In this document: positions 47,698 to 60,144 of the stretch, one piece after another
How the letters are laid out: each line of letters starts with the position of its first letter
Position numbering within the stretch: the first letter of the stretch is position 1
From: Quillaja saponaria
Taxonomy: Eukaryota > Streptophyta > Magnoliopsida > Fabales > Quillajaceae
DNA length: 64,000 bases
Reading direction: 5' to 3'
Assembly: GCA_029379385.1 (NCBI GenBank)
Contig: CM055609.1
Coordinates: 3,348,001 to 3,412,000, forward strand
Position numbers and translations under genes: made by a program
Notes under the pieces: model-generated
Databases searched by the model: none
Told to the model about the DNA's origin: nothing
The model's input: only the letters and a program-made list of their open reading frames with translations

Positions 47698-50170
47698 TAT
47701 TGTGAAGTGTCTGAGAGGTTCTTTCTGATTTTCTTGGGCGACTCAGTTTGGTTGGTGTCTGTCATATTGAAAAAGAAAAAGGAGGACTTGGAAAGAAGAC
47801 TTTTTGCCGACAAAGACACGTCTGTAATATGGATTATTGGTTTAGAGATAGAGACGATAAAGGGTTGTTAACTGCACTAAAATCAAGGATTTCGTGTGTT
47901 TCGTGTTCAAGACATTGATTACTTAAATTACTCCACTTTATCAAGGCAGTCGTTGTCTCCCACATATGCGGAGGCAAAGTTTGCAATTTTCATTCATCCC
48001 CAAATATTTTGCTCTGAAATATGAATTTAAACCGTCATTCCTTCACTTTGCACCAAACAACTCTATTCCAACTATCCGTCAAAGCCCTCTTCTGTTTCAA
48101 CTTCGAGTCTGTATCTAAGACAAGGTGACTACTTGACAGTATTATTTCATCAAACCCAATTCAATATTTCAGACTAGATCGGCTCCGACCTAAACCAACT
48201 CTCAAGCCATGTTCTACAGGGAAAGGGTGTGTCAACCTTACTTGCACTGTTGAAAAGACAGCTAAAATGATTGTTTTCCCAAGCAGAGTCAATTCATTTT
48301 CTGACCAAACTCGTCAGTTCGAAGGCATGTTCCATGGACAAAACAGGCCCATTTGCAGTATGACCTAAAGAGATGGACTTGGCTGTTGACTTTCTTAAAT
48401 ATTCACCGAGTATCCACGTTTTGACATATGGATCTCTAAACTAAGGATTAAAATATCATTTTTATAATATTAATCAGTTTAGAAATAAAAATATATCAAC
48501 GATATTATAAAAATAGATACAATCATGAAAACATAAAAATTTATATATAATAATATAAGTGTTCTCTAATATATATAATTATTAATTATGTACATTTAAA
48601 AGAAAGATTTGATTTGTCACTTCACATAATTTATATATATATTTTTATATGTTTTATCTCAATCATTAAATAAATTAAACATAATATAACTAATACATAT
48701 TAAATAAATCAAATAATTAAGTTTATAATACTTACACTTAACTATATTTATTTTCTTATCATTTATCTAGCTTCCATATAATAGTTTTTTTTTTACATAA
48801 CTTATGTTATGCTTATAAAATTTAATTGTATAATTTATAAATTTAATTTAATTTATATAACTTAATTAATCATAATTAAATATTAATATGTAAAAAAAAA
48901 AATAACAAATTTTATTAATTATAATTTTTAATTTTAAAAAATATGAACTCTTAGTAAATATTAAAAACAAACATTTATAAAAAATATTAGTTAATATAAA
49001 ATTAATTTTTTTATGAGTTAAAAACTACTTATCACTAAATATTTAGTTGTTAATTCTTAACATTAATCTCCATTATTACTTCTTTATTTTATTAACATTT
49101 AAAAAATATTAAAAAATTAAAATTTGTAGAATACTATAATAACTAGAAATATCAAACATATCTGACCGTATTCTAGAATACAACTAGATACCAATAAATA
49201 TCCATATATACATTTGAATATCAATAATAAATAATAATTTTATATCCGTAATTCAAGATACAGATAAATTTTGCACGTAAAAAAATAAAATAATAACACA
49301 TTTAATTCCTTGCTTCAAACACACAAGATTATCATATTTCTTTCATCCTTAACAACTATGCAGACACAACGGACAGGGGGAAACAAAGGATTTAAAGTGC
49401 AATTGCATCTCTTCTCATAAATATATCCACCATTTCTATCACAAAATTCAACAATCCATCAGCAGATTGTCTCAACTCAAAAAATTTCCAAATACAAGTT
49501 AAGGACTGAGGTTGCTGTATTGCTTGGCTACATAACCTCCTTACCGATCTAAAAGTGCACAACATAAGAAAAAATTCATCCTTCTAACTTATATATCCCG
49601 TTCTTCAATCCAAGGAACAAAAAGTAACCACATCAGAATTGACAGAGTAGCCTCTTTGCAGCAAACACAGCCCTTGTGGCAAACAATTGATTTGAAAGTT
49701 TGACGCTATTTGGAAACAACTGAATATATTCAGGGTGTAAAAACAAAGTTCGTACAGAAATTTGTAAGGGTAACCAAAACATTCATGAAGCACACATTTA
49801 TTACATTCACAATAAGAGACAGGTAATTTCTTTCCCAGGTTAGTCAAGCATAAGTTCGTACAAAGTCATTAGTAGTGGACCCTTTTTCTTGAGTCGCCCC
49901 TTGTTTGATCTTCAAGATGCTGAACTTTAGCCTTTCCATTCAGTTTCTGTTCCTCCCTGAGAAAGTGAAACTGTAATTATGAGGGAATCAGCTGGAAAAA
50001 GAGAAAGAGACAAAAGAAAAAGAAGCCCTTCAAACATGAAATCAATAATAAGTAGAACTCTTCAATTTGTTAATGACGAGTGCAACCCTTTATCGCATGA
50101 GATGAGATGACCAATTTCAAAGTAAAAGATAGAACAAAATTCTTGATACCACATACTCCTCCTTGGTTGC
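47698..50170. other. Intergenic; AT-rich core, then 3' flank of the next F-box gene
   Basis: 48.4-49.3 kb is extremely AT-rich with long A and T runs and no coding potential. 49.4-50.17 kb is probably the 3' UTR or flank of the F-box gene that ends at 50171. No gene or clear element is seen. Confidence 0.4.
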
Positions 50171-51650
50171 CTATAAGACCAATTTGAACCCCTTGGATAG
50201 GAAGTCATCCCTGAAAAAAGACAGGTCATATCGAAATAAGAGAAAGAAGACACATTATAAAGGAAGGATACAATAAATGAATGTAGCTATTAAAATGTCA
50301 TTCAGATTTCAGCTGACCCAGGTCAACCAAAGTCTTTCAAAGCAACATCCATCGTTGTTTGTAATGTATATATTATATCCGGTATATCACAATTCGTAAG
50401 AGACGGAAAACCAATTTATTAGAACTTGAGATTAAGATGCCTATTATCTGAAGCTGCAGAGTGACATTCGAAATTTCAGAGGAAACTTCCAACTCCAAAT
50501 TTCCAATAGTCAATTACCTCTTCTTCTTCTTGTTTTCCTCTTCCAATTTTTGCTGTTCCCTGTCCATTTTTCGTTCCAAAGTTACTGGGACAAGACTTCC
50601 TAGAGAAATTCCAGCTTCAAAAGAAACGGGTATTCCAGAGATTTTGATACTACTAGCGCGTTTACTTTTCAGATCATACCAACAAAGCTTTTTATGGTCT
50701 TGTTCCAATAGAACCTTATCTCCATCCTTTGAATAACAAAGAGGCCTCAAATATTTAAAAGATCGAATCACATCTGGTTGTGCTACTGTAAATAGTTTAG
50801 ACCAAGATCTCCCACAACCATATTCCTCCATCACCCAAACATCAACTTGTACATCATGGTAATTTGCAACCATACAAAGAGATCCTCCCAATACATCCAC
50901 ATCCATTGAAAAATTGGTACTTGCGATTTCAGGTAGTGGAACCTCTCGGAAATTCTCAAACCTCAGATCAAAAGCAACAACTAAATCTGGCTCACTGGGT
51001 TCGAGCTTCCTGGTTACAACCCAGTGTAAAGCATTACTAGCCAGAACACCCATCTTTCGTGCATAACAAAGAGCAAAAGGCATACTTTCAACGCTTCTCC
51101 AAGCATTTGTTCTTAAACTGTAGACCTTAATCTCAGAATCGTAACCACGACTATCAAGATTAATAAACTGTGAAATCTTCACCAATTTATAATCAACGCC
51201 TAAGGTATCGTAGCCAAACCCATAAACGCGAGCACCAAAGAGGCTCTTCCCAGATTCGCGCCGGCGCTCCGTATGTAAAAAAGGCAAAATCCGATGCCTT
51301 CTGGTTGATGGATTCCACAAAGCGATGTCATCTGCGATATTAGAGATACAGAGTAAGCCTTTACAAAAACCCAATACCTTGATTCGATTACTGTAACACA
51401 TCAACGGGTGATTGAGCTCCACGGCTTTATCGATCTTATCAAAATCAACGGCATAAAGGTCAGAATCCTGCCTGAGGATTATGCAGATGTTGGAATTTGT
51501 TTCGGTGGATTTTCTGAGATGCAAATCATTAAATTCTGTGCTATCAATTATCAAACGCCATGATTTGGATGTGCATCTGCAGCGAAGGAGGGTCTTCACT
51601 GGTAAACGGCAAAGTATGTCGATGATTACCTCCAGCGGAAGGTCCGCCAT
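50171..51650 (-). CDS. CPR1-type F-box protein (intact)
   Basis: SCF ubiquitin-ligase substrate receptor, paralog of the gene at 42914-44719. Exon 1 is 50518-51650 and exon 2 is 50171-50210, giving 1173 nt (390 aa). The F-box is residues 1-45 (LPLEVIIDILCRLPVKTLLR, CRCTSKSWRLIID). The FBA region includes VLGFCKGLLCISNIADDIAL, WNPSTRRHRILPF, YGFGYDTLGVDYKLVKISQF, KVYSLRTNAWRSVESMPFAL, VDVWVMEEYGCGRSWSKLF and LRPLCYSKDGDKVLLEQDHK. A charged tail follows (LEEENKKKK). The frame appears to end at KKKKR-TAA, but this overlaps a donor (AG|GTAATT). Splicing to 50210 restores DDFLSKGFKLVL before TAG. The C-terminus is better preserved than in the 42.9-kb paralog. Start MADLPLEV is the first Met and sits just before the F-box. 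Confidence 0.94.
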
Positions 51651-51912
51651 GGTTGATTGGCTTTCGCAGCCGATAGGTACTCTGCATCTACGGATTTCTT
51701 GGGCTTCCAGATTCTCTTCTAAGTTCTAACCTCACCTTCTGCTAGGGTTTCCGATTGCATTTTTGGGAACATGGAAGTTATGGTGGAAATGGTTAAATTT
51801 TGGAGATAATAGGGAGTGAGTTGGAATTTCAAGTCTCCGGATTCACCAAATTCGAGAAAGGGACAGAACAATAGGGGACTCCTATTTGTCCTTCCATTTC
51901 GAAATTTACTAC
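51651..51912 (-). promoter_or_regulatory. Promoter side of the F-box gene
   Basis: Short GC-richer leader and upstream sequence, ending where a MITE begins at 51913. No distinct TATA box was found. Confidence 0.35.
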
Positions 51913-52632
51913 GGTTGGTTTGGAAAATCGGAATTAGAATTGGGAATTAGACCTCTCAATTCTGAATTTTTTGTTTGCCATATATTTTAGAATTAAAATT
52001 AAAAAATTTAACTTAATTCTCAAAAATTAAAAAACAACGACAAACATCATCTTTATTTCTTATTGATAAATTCTAAAATTTATCATTTTTGTGTATGTGA
52101 TATTCTTGATAATCACTTATTTAAAACGCGCATCGTCATAATATCATTTACTATCACCAATCTTTGCTACCCTCCACCAGCTTTTACCAGTCGACAACTT
52201 CGTCTATCTGCTATTAGCAATGTCACTTTTACATACAAGATTGACAACAGTTAAAATTCATAAAAAATGACAACAACCACTATCAAGATAATAAAAAATT
52301 ATGTCAATTGCTATTAGAAACTAATGGAACAATGACAATTATCATCGGAACTCACTGGGATGACAACAACCACCGTTAAATATGACAAAACTACTATCAA
52401 AAGACGTTGAAGACTACGACAAACAACCACTATTGGAAGTCACTAAAGACGTAGACAACATTCTATCAAGTATTTGATGCATAATATCCGGTTTTAATTT
52501 TATATGTGGTCCAAACGGATATATTATAATTATAACCAATTCTACTCTAGTATAACTCAAATTGGTTTTACAATTATAATTTAATGGATCCAAATGCATT
52601 TTTAGCGCAAAAAAAGGGATCCAAATGCAACC
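51913..52632. mobile_element. Tourist-like TIR element, about 720 bp
   Basis: The left end GGTTGGTTTGGA and inverted right end GGTTGCATTTGG pair; flanks are TAC left and TAA right (imperfect 3-bp duplication). The inside is rich in ACAACCACTATCA-like words. It resembles the element at 53452-54104 in ends and interior, so the two are probably the same family. Confidence 0.5.
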
Positions 52633-52740
52633 TAAAAATAAGCAAAGCTCAATTTTTATTTTATTTAGAGACAATCTTCACCAATAATATATTTTAGTCA
52701 AAGACATGTTATTTAAACTAGTATTAACAAATTTATTAAC

Positions 52741-52878
52741 AAATTTATAAAATTTTACTGTCCAATAATATTCAAACCCAAAAAATAATTAAAAAACACA
52801 TATTTTAAAAAAATTTATAAAATTTTACAGTCCAATAATATTCAAACTCATAAAATAATTAAAAAACACATATTTTTT
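52741..52878 (+). repeat. 70-bp tandem duplication
   Basis: Two copies with a 70-base period, each with AAATTTATAAAATTTTAC, GTCCAATAATATTCAAAC and AAAATAATTAAAAAACACAT, differing at only a few positions. It is AT-rich intergenic DNA with no coding role. Confidence 0.9.
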
Positions 52879-53448
52879 ATTATTAAGCCAATCCCATAGA
52901 GTGTTTTTAATTACTTTATCCAAGTAAGTTTTAATTTCTTACTCTTTTTTATTTCTCTTCTAAAATTTTATATCAAAATTTTTATATTTGTATCAATTGA
53001 TCTAAGATTAATATCTCCAAAAAATTATAATTTATTACTTATCATAAAAATAATTTCTTTTAGTTAATATTTTGACATGACAAAGTATCACATAGAAAAT
53101 AACAAATTAAATATAATTTAATAATTAAAAATTAAATCTATCCAAAATTGAGTTTAATTTTTTTACATCATTTTGTATTTTTTTTAAACTCGAATCAAGC
53201 CAAATTTAACTGATCCAATTAATCATCTTATTATTTATTAATTTTTTACAAAAAAGTGATGGTAACAAAAAAAATAGAAAAATGAATGATAAAAATTGCC
53301 TTTTAACAATTTTTTTTTTCTTGTTAGTTGAGTGGGGACGTGGTTGTTCGTGACTTTCAACCAATTTTCGAAATTGGGTCCCTCCAGAGCAGTTGCGCTT
53401 TTTTCTGCAGGATCCACGCGTTTTAGCAAACCAATATTGAAAGAACAT

Positions 53449-54107
53449 TAAGGTACGTTTGCAGTAAATTTTGGAATTGAGAATTGAAAACATTATTTTC
53501 AATTTTTATAAATAAATCTTAAAATTTATAATATTTATATATGTATTATTTAATCATCGAAATTTTTTTTTACTCACTGACAATTTCATCGCTTCATCAT
53601 TGACAGATACTACTGACCATTGTCACCGTCGAATACAATATAGATCATAATTGATACTAGTACAAAATAGTGATAATTTTAGTTAATTTATTGTTACAAA
53701 TAAAACTAACCATAATTACTATTAAATTAATTGAAACGATAACAATTATAGTCAAAATCTATTAGACAGTAAGATAATCATCGTTTGAACTTGTTAAAGA
53801 TAACTAAAATCACTACCAAAAATTGTCTAAGATGACATAAATTATCATACAAAATAATCTAGAATAGAACAACCACTACCAAATATTTAAAACATAATTG
53901 TGATTATAACTTTTTTTTATGTAATTCAAATTTCTATACTATAATTTTAACCAAATTTATTTTAATATCATTAAATTAATTTTATAATTTATTAATAATA
54001 ATTTAAAAATACTCGAACTCGGAAATAATAGAGAAATAACAATTAATTCAATTAAATTCTAGATGATGGTTTTACAATTTTAATTTAATAAATCAAACGC
54101 AACCTAA
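53449..54107. mobile_element. Tourist-like TIR element, 653 bp, TAA target duplication
   Basis: Element 53452-54104. The left end GGTACGTTTGCAGTAAATT and inverted right end GGTTGCGTTTGATTTATTAA pair, and TAA flanks both sides exactly. There is no coding sequence. It shares interior vocabulary with the element at 51913-52632. Confidence 0.6.
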
Positions 54108-55960
54108 AAGTGCTGAAAACGTAATGGGGGAAAACGTAATACATGTGTGACGTTTGCCACTTACCTACCACCTATTTACGTTTCAGGTACCCTAAGCTAC
54201 ATCAATTTCTTTTAAATTAATATTCACTCCCCATCTGAATGTAATTGTGTAATACGTGTCATCAAAAATAATACTTGTCCCCAAAATAACATATGGTCAG
54301 CATTAAATATAATATATAATTTTTTTTTTTCCACCATGAGATCATAACAAGTTGATAATATATTCAAGATAATTGTATATTTTCAATGGACCATTTGAAT
54401 TATTAGTGGTCCATGTTAAAAGCTTTATTAATGGCGAGATAAATGGGAGAAAGAATACCCTTTTATATTGTTTCCTTATATCTTAATTTTTTAAATTGAC
54501 CCGAATTCAATTGTAATCTTATATTTTTAAAAATTAAATTATTATTTATATAATTTTAAAAATTACATAATATGATTTCTGATATTACCTTCTATCAAAT
54601 TTATCTTAACAAAAAATAACAAGATAAATAATATCTTATTCAATTTATTAACGTGTCATGATATTCATTTGACACATCATCATCATTTATCTCCAAGTTA
54701 AATTTGATAGAATATAACGATTACATTATATAATTTTTAAATCTATAAAATAATATTTTGAGCAAAACTGAATTATCAATCAAATTATAACAAGTAAAAA
54801 TATAATATAATTTTTTATTATTTATTATTTTGGGACTAACTCATTTTATATAATGACAAATAGTCAATGAAGCGAGATCATAAGCCAAAATGGGGTCATT
54901 CCTTATTTAGAATAAAGTCACCACTTATGGGGTATAGACTGATTGGGTTACAATCCCATACTAACAAAACCCAAAACGGCAATTCATCTTCTTAACGAAA
55001 TAAAATTGTACCATTTCATAATATACACATACATTCTTTAAAGTTTTCTAAAATTTGAAAATAAGCTATAACTTAATTAAAATTCTAAAAAATTATCATA
55101 AATATGTAGAATACCTTATTATATTATTATTAAGAGACATTTATTATTTTAAATTTATTACATTATTTAATAATTATTTAACTTAAAATAAGATACAAGT
55201 TATAATTAAATAATATTCTTAAAAAAAGAATTTATCTAAGCGATAAAAAGTTTAAAAATGCACTTTCTAGATTTGAAAAAAAAAATAGTAATTTAAAATA
55301 TTTTTTTTAATTAATTTATTATATATATTTATATATTTATACCATTCTAGAAATAATTGTGTTCCTACTTATTTATATTTTATTTTAAATTGAATAATTT
55401 TATGTTATCATTAAATTTATTTATTAATACTAAAAAATATTTTTATCTTTAACTAAAAAATAAAGAGTATTTTAAGTATTTTAACTCACTTTTTTAAGGT
55501 TTGAATTAAATTATTTTAAGAACTGTCTGCATAGATTTTAGAAATAAAAAATTGATTAAGAAAAATAAGGAATCTCATCCCATAACATGTAGTCTACAAA
55601 GAATGGTGCATTTCACACTACTTTTGTAAGTTATTAAAACCTTTATTCAAAATTACCAATAAGTTTTGTGAATACAAGGTATTTTCAAATTTACCCTTTA
55701 CTTTTCATCAAAAATTGGGCTGGATGCCATGTGTATGTGTGAATCATTGGGCTGGTCCAGTGGGCGTTCATCGTTTCGAAACTTTTAGTTAGCACATCAC
55801 ATCAAGATTTTTTCTTTTCTTTATGTCTTTTTATTTTTTATTTTTTTTGGATGCAATGAGAATAGTAAAATTAAAAATCAATATAAGATCTTGGGGTACA
55901 TGCATTTAAAGTATCAAAAATAATTACAAAACTAGAAAAAAGTGATACAGTATTAAGTAT
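54108..55960. other. Intergenic, no gene seen
   Basis: Very AT-rich with no recognisable coding frame. Many short inverted and direct repeats are expected by chance here, so none is called. Confidence 0.4.
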
Positions 55961-55969
55961 AGTAAAGTT

Positions 55970-56395
55970 TTGTGTTATGGTGTATACCTTCTTGTACAAT
56001 ATATTAGCTGCTTGATTCTCCTCGCGATAACTATGGACTATCTTTATAAAAGAAAATTCCTTTATCAAATATTTGAAATCATCAATAAGAGATCCCAAAA
56101 GGATGGGATGAAGTATCAGCTGAACTAATAAGGTTAGTTATAAGCTTAGCATCAATTTCAGTTTTTAAATTGATGATTCTCATATCTAAAGTCAAGTTTA
56201 ATCCATCCCTCAATGCCTATAATTTAACTTCTATACTTGTATTGAATCTAATATTCTTAATAAAACCAGAAAACCCATCTAATCAAACCCTCTCCAGCAG
56301 CCCTCCTAGGAATTTTCAAAGAACAGCCATCAGTGTTCAATTTGAAAAAACCTGATTTAGGAGGCTACCATTTAACATGAACTAAAACTCTATTT
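55970..56395 (-). pseudogene. RNase H-like relic of a non-LTR retroelement
   Basis: Broken minus-strand frames match the RNase H domain found at the end of plant LINE-type and RVT_3 proteins. FFKLNTDGCSLKIPRRAAGE (about 56390-56330) carries the first catalytic Asp motif. MRIINLKTEIDAKLITNLI (about 56195-56140) follows. DDFKYLIKEFSFIKIVHSYR with REENQAANIL (about 56090-56000) is the usual 'YREANQAAD' end. A stop and frame changes separate the pieces. No reverse transcriptase region is present, so this is a truncated 3' remnant. Confidence 0.78.
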
Positions 56396-59160
56396 CTAAA
56401 CTTTGTGTTTTGTACTAGAGCAACAAATGCATAAGATGATTCACGAAATTGAGTAAATTTTGTGAATTTATTTATTTTTGAGTAAAATAATTTAATGAAA
56501 TTAATTAGCGATTGATATTGTATATCAACCTCCACAAATAACTTTTAATGATCAAATATAAAATCTTAATCTAAATTTCATCTATACTTGACATTAACAA
56601 ATACTTTAAAAACACAATAATGAGTTATCATTTAAAATTATTTTCAAACATAATGATAATAGTAATTATATTTATTTCATAATTTTAAGTTTATACTAAA
56701 TATATATGTGATTAATTTAAATATCATGAAAAATATATTTTTAAATTTTTTTTCTTTGCAAGCATTTGGGTCCACTTTGTTGTCTTTCTCCACTCAATAT
56801 ATATATTACCAGCTTTAATATATTTTATTGCAATCTATTCATCATGTTGTCTAGCTAGAATTGTTCTTTAATTCACAGGAATTCTCTTTCGAGTGAACTT
56901 TATTCATGTGGTTTAGTTGAGATAAGATTTATACTTTTATATGAAAAATAAAGAAAGAGAGATAAAGAAAAAGTAAACAAGAAAGTCTAAAATATATCAA
57001 AGAGACACTGCTCTTTAGAGAAAAACATTTTATTTTATTTTTATTTTTCTAATAAAAGCATGTTAAGTTGAGATTTGTAGAAAAGAGATAGTTGGGCTTA
57101 AACATCTCCATATATTGTTTTTAGCTAAGAGAAAGGTTGGTAGTTGTTGTTTTATAACTTTCTCCACCCGGCCAGTCTTATTTTATGGTCTATCACAAGC
57201 CCAAGCCCAAGCCCAAGCCCAAGCTTAATGGACTTATGATCTGAAAATAGTTCATTCATTTCTTCATCTCATTTTAAATTTTAAATTTAGATTCGTTAAA
57301 CAAATTCTAAAACAATTTGTAGCGTGTTATTTCAAAACAACTTGCATCAATATCAATTAAAGATTTCTTCCATGTTTATCTATTCTCACATAAAAATTTC
57401 ATTAGAATTAAATATTTATTGTACGAAAACATACTTATCCTTACATATATGTGCATTATTTTTCTGATGATTCCAACTTTATCCATCTTATTTTGAATCA
57501 AAGATGGTGAGCATTAAATAACATACTTAACCACGTAAATTTAACATTATTTATTATTTACATCTATTTTATGAACAAGGCTAGCCTTGGTGATAGATAT
57601 GTAAACAATATTATTTGTTTTGGTCGAGGGTGAGAGATACATAAAACAGAGATAGAGAAATGCTGAGTAGATAGATGAGAGAAAAAAAAAAAAAAGGAAA
57701 AAATTATATTAAAAAGCCTTGTCTTAGGTGACGATGCATGGGTCCAAATTCCAAATCCAAGCAAATATAATAAGACTATACAATTCAATTTCTTAACATG
57801 AATGCTAACAAAACAAAATTAGACCATTTCATAGTAAAGTAAAAGAAAAGAAAAAACACATCAATCTTAAATGGCAAATTTGGATTTGGATTTGGATTTA
57901 GATTATGAGCCGCCTTTGGACCAAAACCCAATATAACTTGGTCTTATTGACTCTTCGTTTTTGGACTTTGTCTGCGGGAGTCATTAGCAAATTTGTTAAC
58001 ACCTTAATCATTTCTTCTCTTTATGTTTAGTGTTTGCCATTCCCAAAAGGCACTTCACTTCCACATTATAATTATTTTTATTTATGTTAGTTTAATGGTA
58101 AGGTGATGTCTATACACAATTTAATACATATCTCCAGTTCGATTAAAAATATGCAATCTAGTCTGAAATAAAAATAAATTTGTGAGAATTTACTTACACA
58201 GTTACTAATATGGAGATTCGAACCCAAAAAAAATTAAAAGAAGAAAGCAACTCATCTTTGACCATCAAACAATCCTTGACGTTTTTATTTAATTATTCAA
58301 ACTTGTAAATTAAGAAAAATTTTCTTTCTCAATATTCAAAATTTAATATTGATCACATGTTAAAGTTGGGCTGGGCATTTTCAATTTACCCTTTCACTTC
58401 ATCAAAAAAAGTGGGCTAGAGTCCAATGCGTTTAATGTTAATAATTTAGTTAAACTAATTAATTATCGAAAGTTTAACTTGCTTTCATTTGTATTACTAA
58501 AATACAAATGGACAAAGACAATTATTAAACTTTAAATCCATTTGCCGGCTATAATCTTAACAAATAATTCTAATAATTTATTGTTTATGACGTATATTAT
58601 CCAAAGTTCATCTAAGCTTGACAATAATAAATACTTTTGATAACAAAATAATGAGTTACTGTTTAAATTATCTCAAGATAAAATGGCAATGGTAATTACA
58701 TTTTATTTCATAATCTTATGTTCAAATTCATTGTCTATATATATATATTTATTATTTTATTTTTCAAAATTAGTTGTTATGTGTTCGGGCCAACTTATTA
58801 TCATATCGACTAATTAGTTATGTTTAGTAAAGAATATGGTATTTGCACAAGAATTAGAGAATTTATAAAAAAAATAAAAATTACTTATACGACCTCCTTT
58901 ATAGAAATTTAAACCCATAAAATTATAAAAGAAAGCACACCTTCTTCCCCAAAAAAATCTAATGAATATTAAGACTTTATTTATAATGACTTTTTTACTA
59001 CAAGATGTGGTTTAAGTGATAAGATATATCTAAGTTTAACAGTTAAAAATTCACTATAATGTCATGAGTTTAAGTTTGTAATAACATTTATGGGGAGAAG
59101 CAATCATGAATGATATTAGGCTCATATCCAAATAGTGTAGAGATACTCGTGAAAGAAAAA
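56396..59160. other. Intergenic, no gene seen; includes an AAGCCC microsatellite
   Basis: Nearly 2.8 kb of AT-rich sequence. A perfect hexamer repeat (AAGCCC, about five units) lies at 57196-57230, and a TTTGGA run lies near 57888-57908. No gene is recognisable. Confidence 0.45.
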
Positions 59161-59171
59161 AAAAAGTAATA

Positions 59172-59742
59172 ATTTTTTTAACGAGTGTCCTAAAACACTT
59201 GTTAAGCTTTTATAAATAAGAAATTTGTAATATTCAATATGGTAATTAATCATTATTTAAGTATTATGAAATACATATATTTAATTTAAAATAATTATTT
59301 TTATTATAATTTAACAAATCTTTTTAGAACACCCATTAAAAAAAAATTTATGTAAACCAAATTATTATAATTTCAATTTTTTATTCGCAATCATTTAGGT
59401 CCATCGTGTTTTCTTTTCACCACACAATCATCGCTTATGCTAATCCATAAATTATGTAACGAGTGTCCTAAAATACTTGTTAAGCTTATATAAATAAGAA
59501 ATTTATAATATTGAATACAATAATTAATCATAATTTAAGTATTAAGAAATACATAAATTATTATTTTTTAAAAATATTTAATTTAAAAATAATTATTTTT
59601 ATTATAATTTAACAAATCTAACACTCATTAAAAAAAAAATTATGTAAACCAAAATTATTATAATTTCAATTTTTTATTCGCAATCATTTAGGTCCATTGT
59701 GTTTTCTTTTCACCACACAATCATCGCTTATGCTAATCCATT
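59172..59742 (+). repeat. Tandem duplication of about 280 bp, each copy with a MITE
   Basis: Copy 1 (about 59178-59456) and copy 2 (about 59458-59742) both start at ACGAGTGTCCTAAAA and end near TCATCGCTTATGCTAATCCA. In copy 1 a TIR element is visible: left end TTTTTTTAACGAGTGTCCT and inverted right end TTTTTTTAATGGGTGTTCT, about 170 bp. Copy 2 has lost part of the right terminus. A local duplication of a MITE plus flank explains the arrangement better than two insertions. Confidence 0.8.
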
Positions 59743-60107
59743 GATTGTATATGTCTAGAATGGTCCTCGTCTTATTATTATCCACCTGTCTCGATTAGTG
59801 GATATGACCCCACAGTTTTGGAGTCAATAACAATAATCTCATTAAATTATTGTGAAATGCACAATAATTTAATTTTAGCTTATATTTAATTGGCTAAATC
59901 TATCCAATAATTAATGAATAAACTGTTCAAATAATAATTACTAAATAAAAAACTCAAAAAATTGTGGTAAATAAAAATAGAAAGCAAATTGTTACACAAC
60001 TTCCGTCCTCATCACTCAGAAATAAAAGCCCAACACTCAACCTCCATTTCCTCCCAAATTCCCTACCTTCAAATACCCACACAAACCCACTGCAAAAGCC
60101 ACCATTT

Positions 60108-60140
60108 TGTCTCTCTCTCTCTCTCTCTCTTCTTTCTCTC
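60108..60140 (+). promoter_or_regulatory. CT-rich leader of the dicarboxylate transporter gene
   Basis: A (CT)n run interrupted by T's, ending five bases before the ATG at 60145. It is typical of plant 5' leaders. The open frame extends upstream to an ATG at 59989, but that part is low-complexity and does not resemble the family. Confidence 0.55.
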
Positions 60141-60144
60141 CAAA

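Noticed and set aside
49605..49847. 80-residue minus-strand open frame
   Set aside because: Lies in the probable 3' flank of the F-box gene, Cys/Phe/Leu-biased, no domain.
59989..60144. Upstream extension of the transporter open frame
   Set aside because: Encodes a low-complexity Ser/His/Leu stretch from the CT-rich leader; MTGNH is the family-like start.
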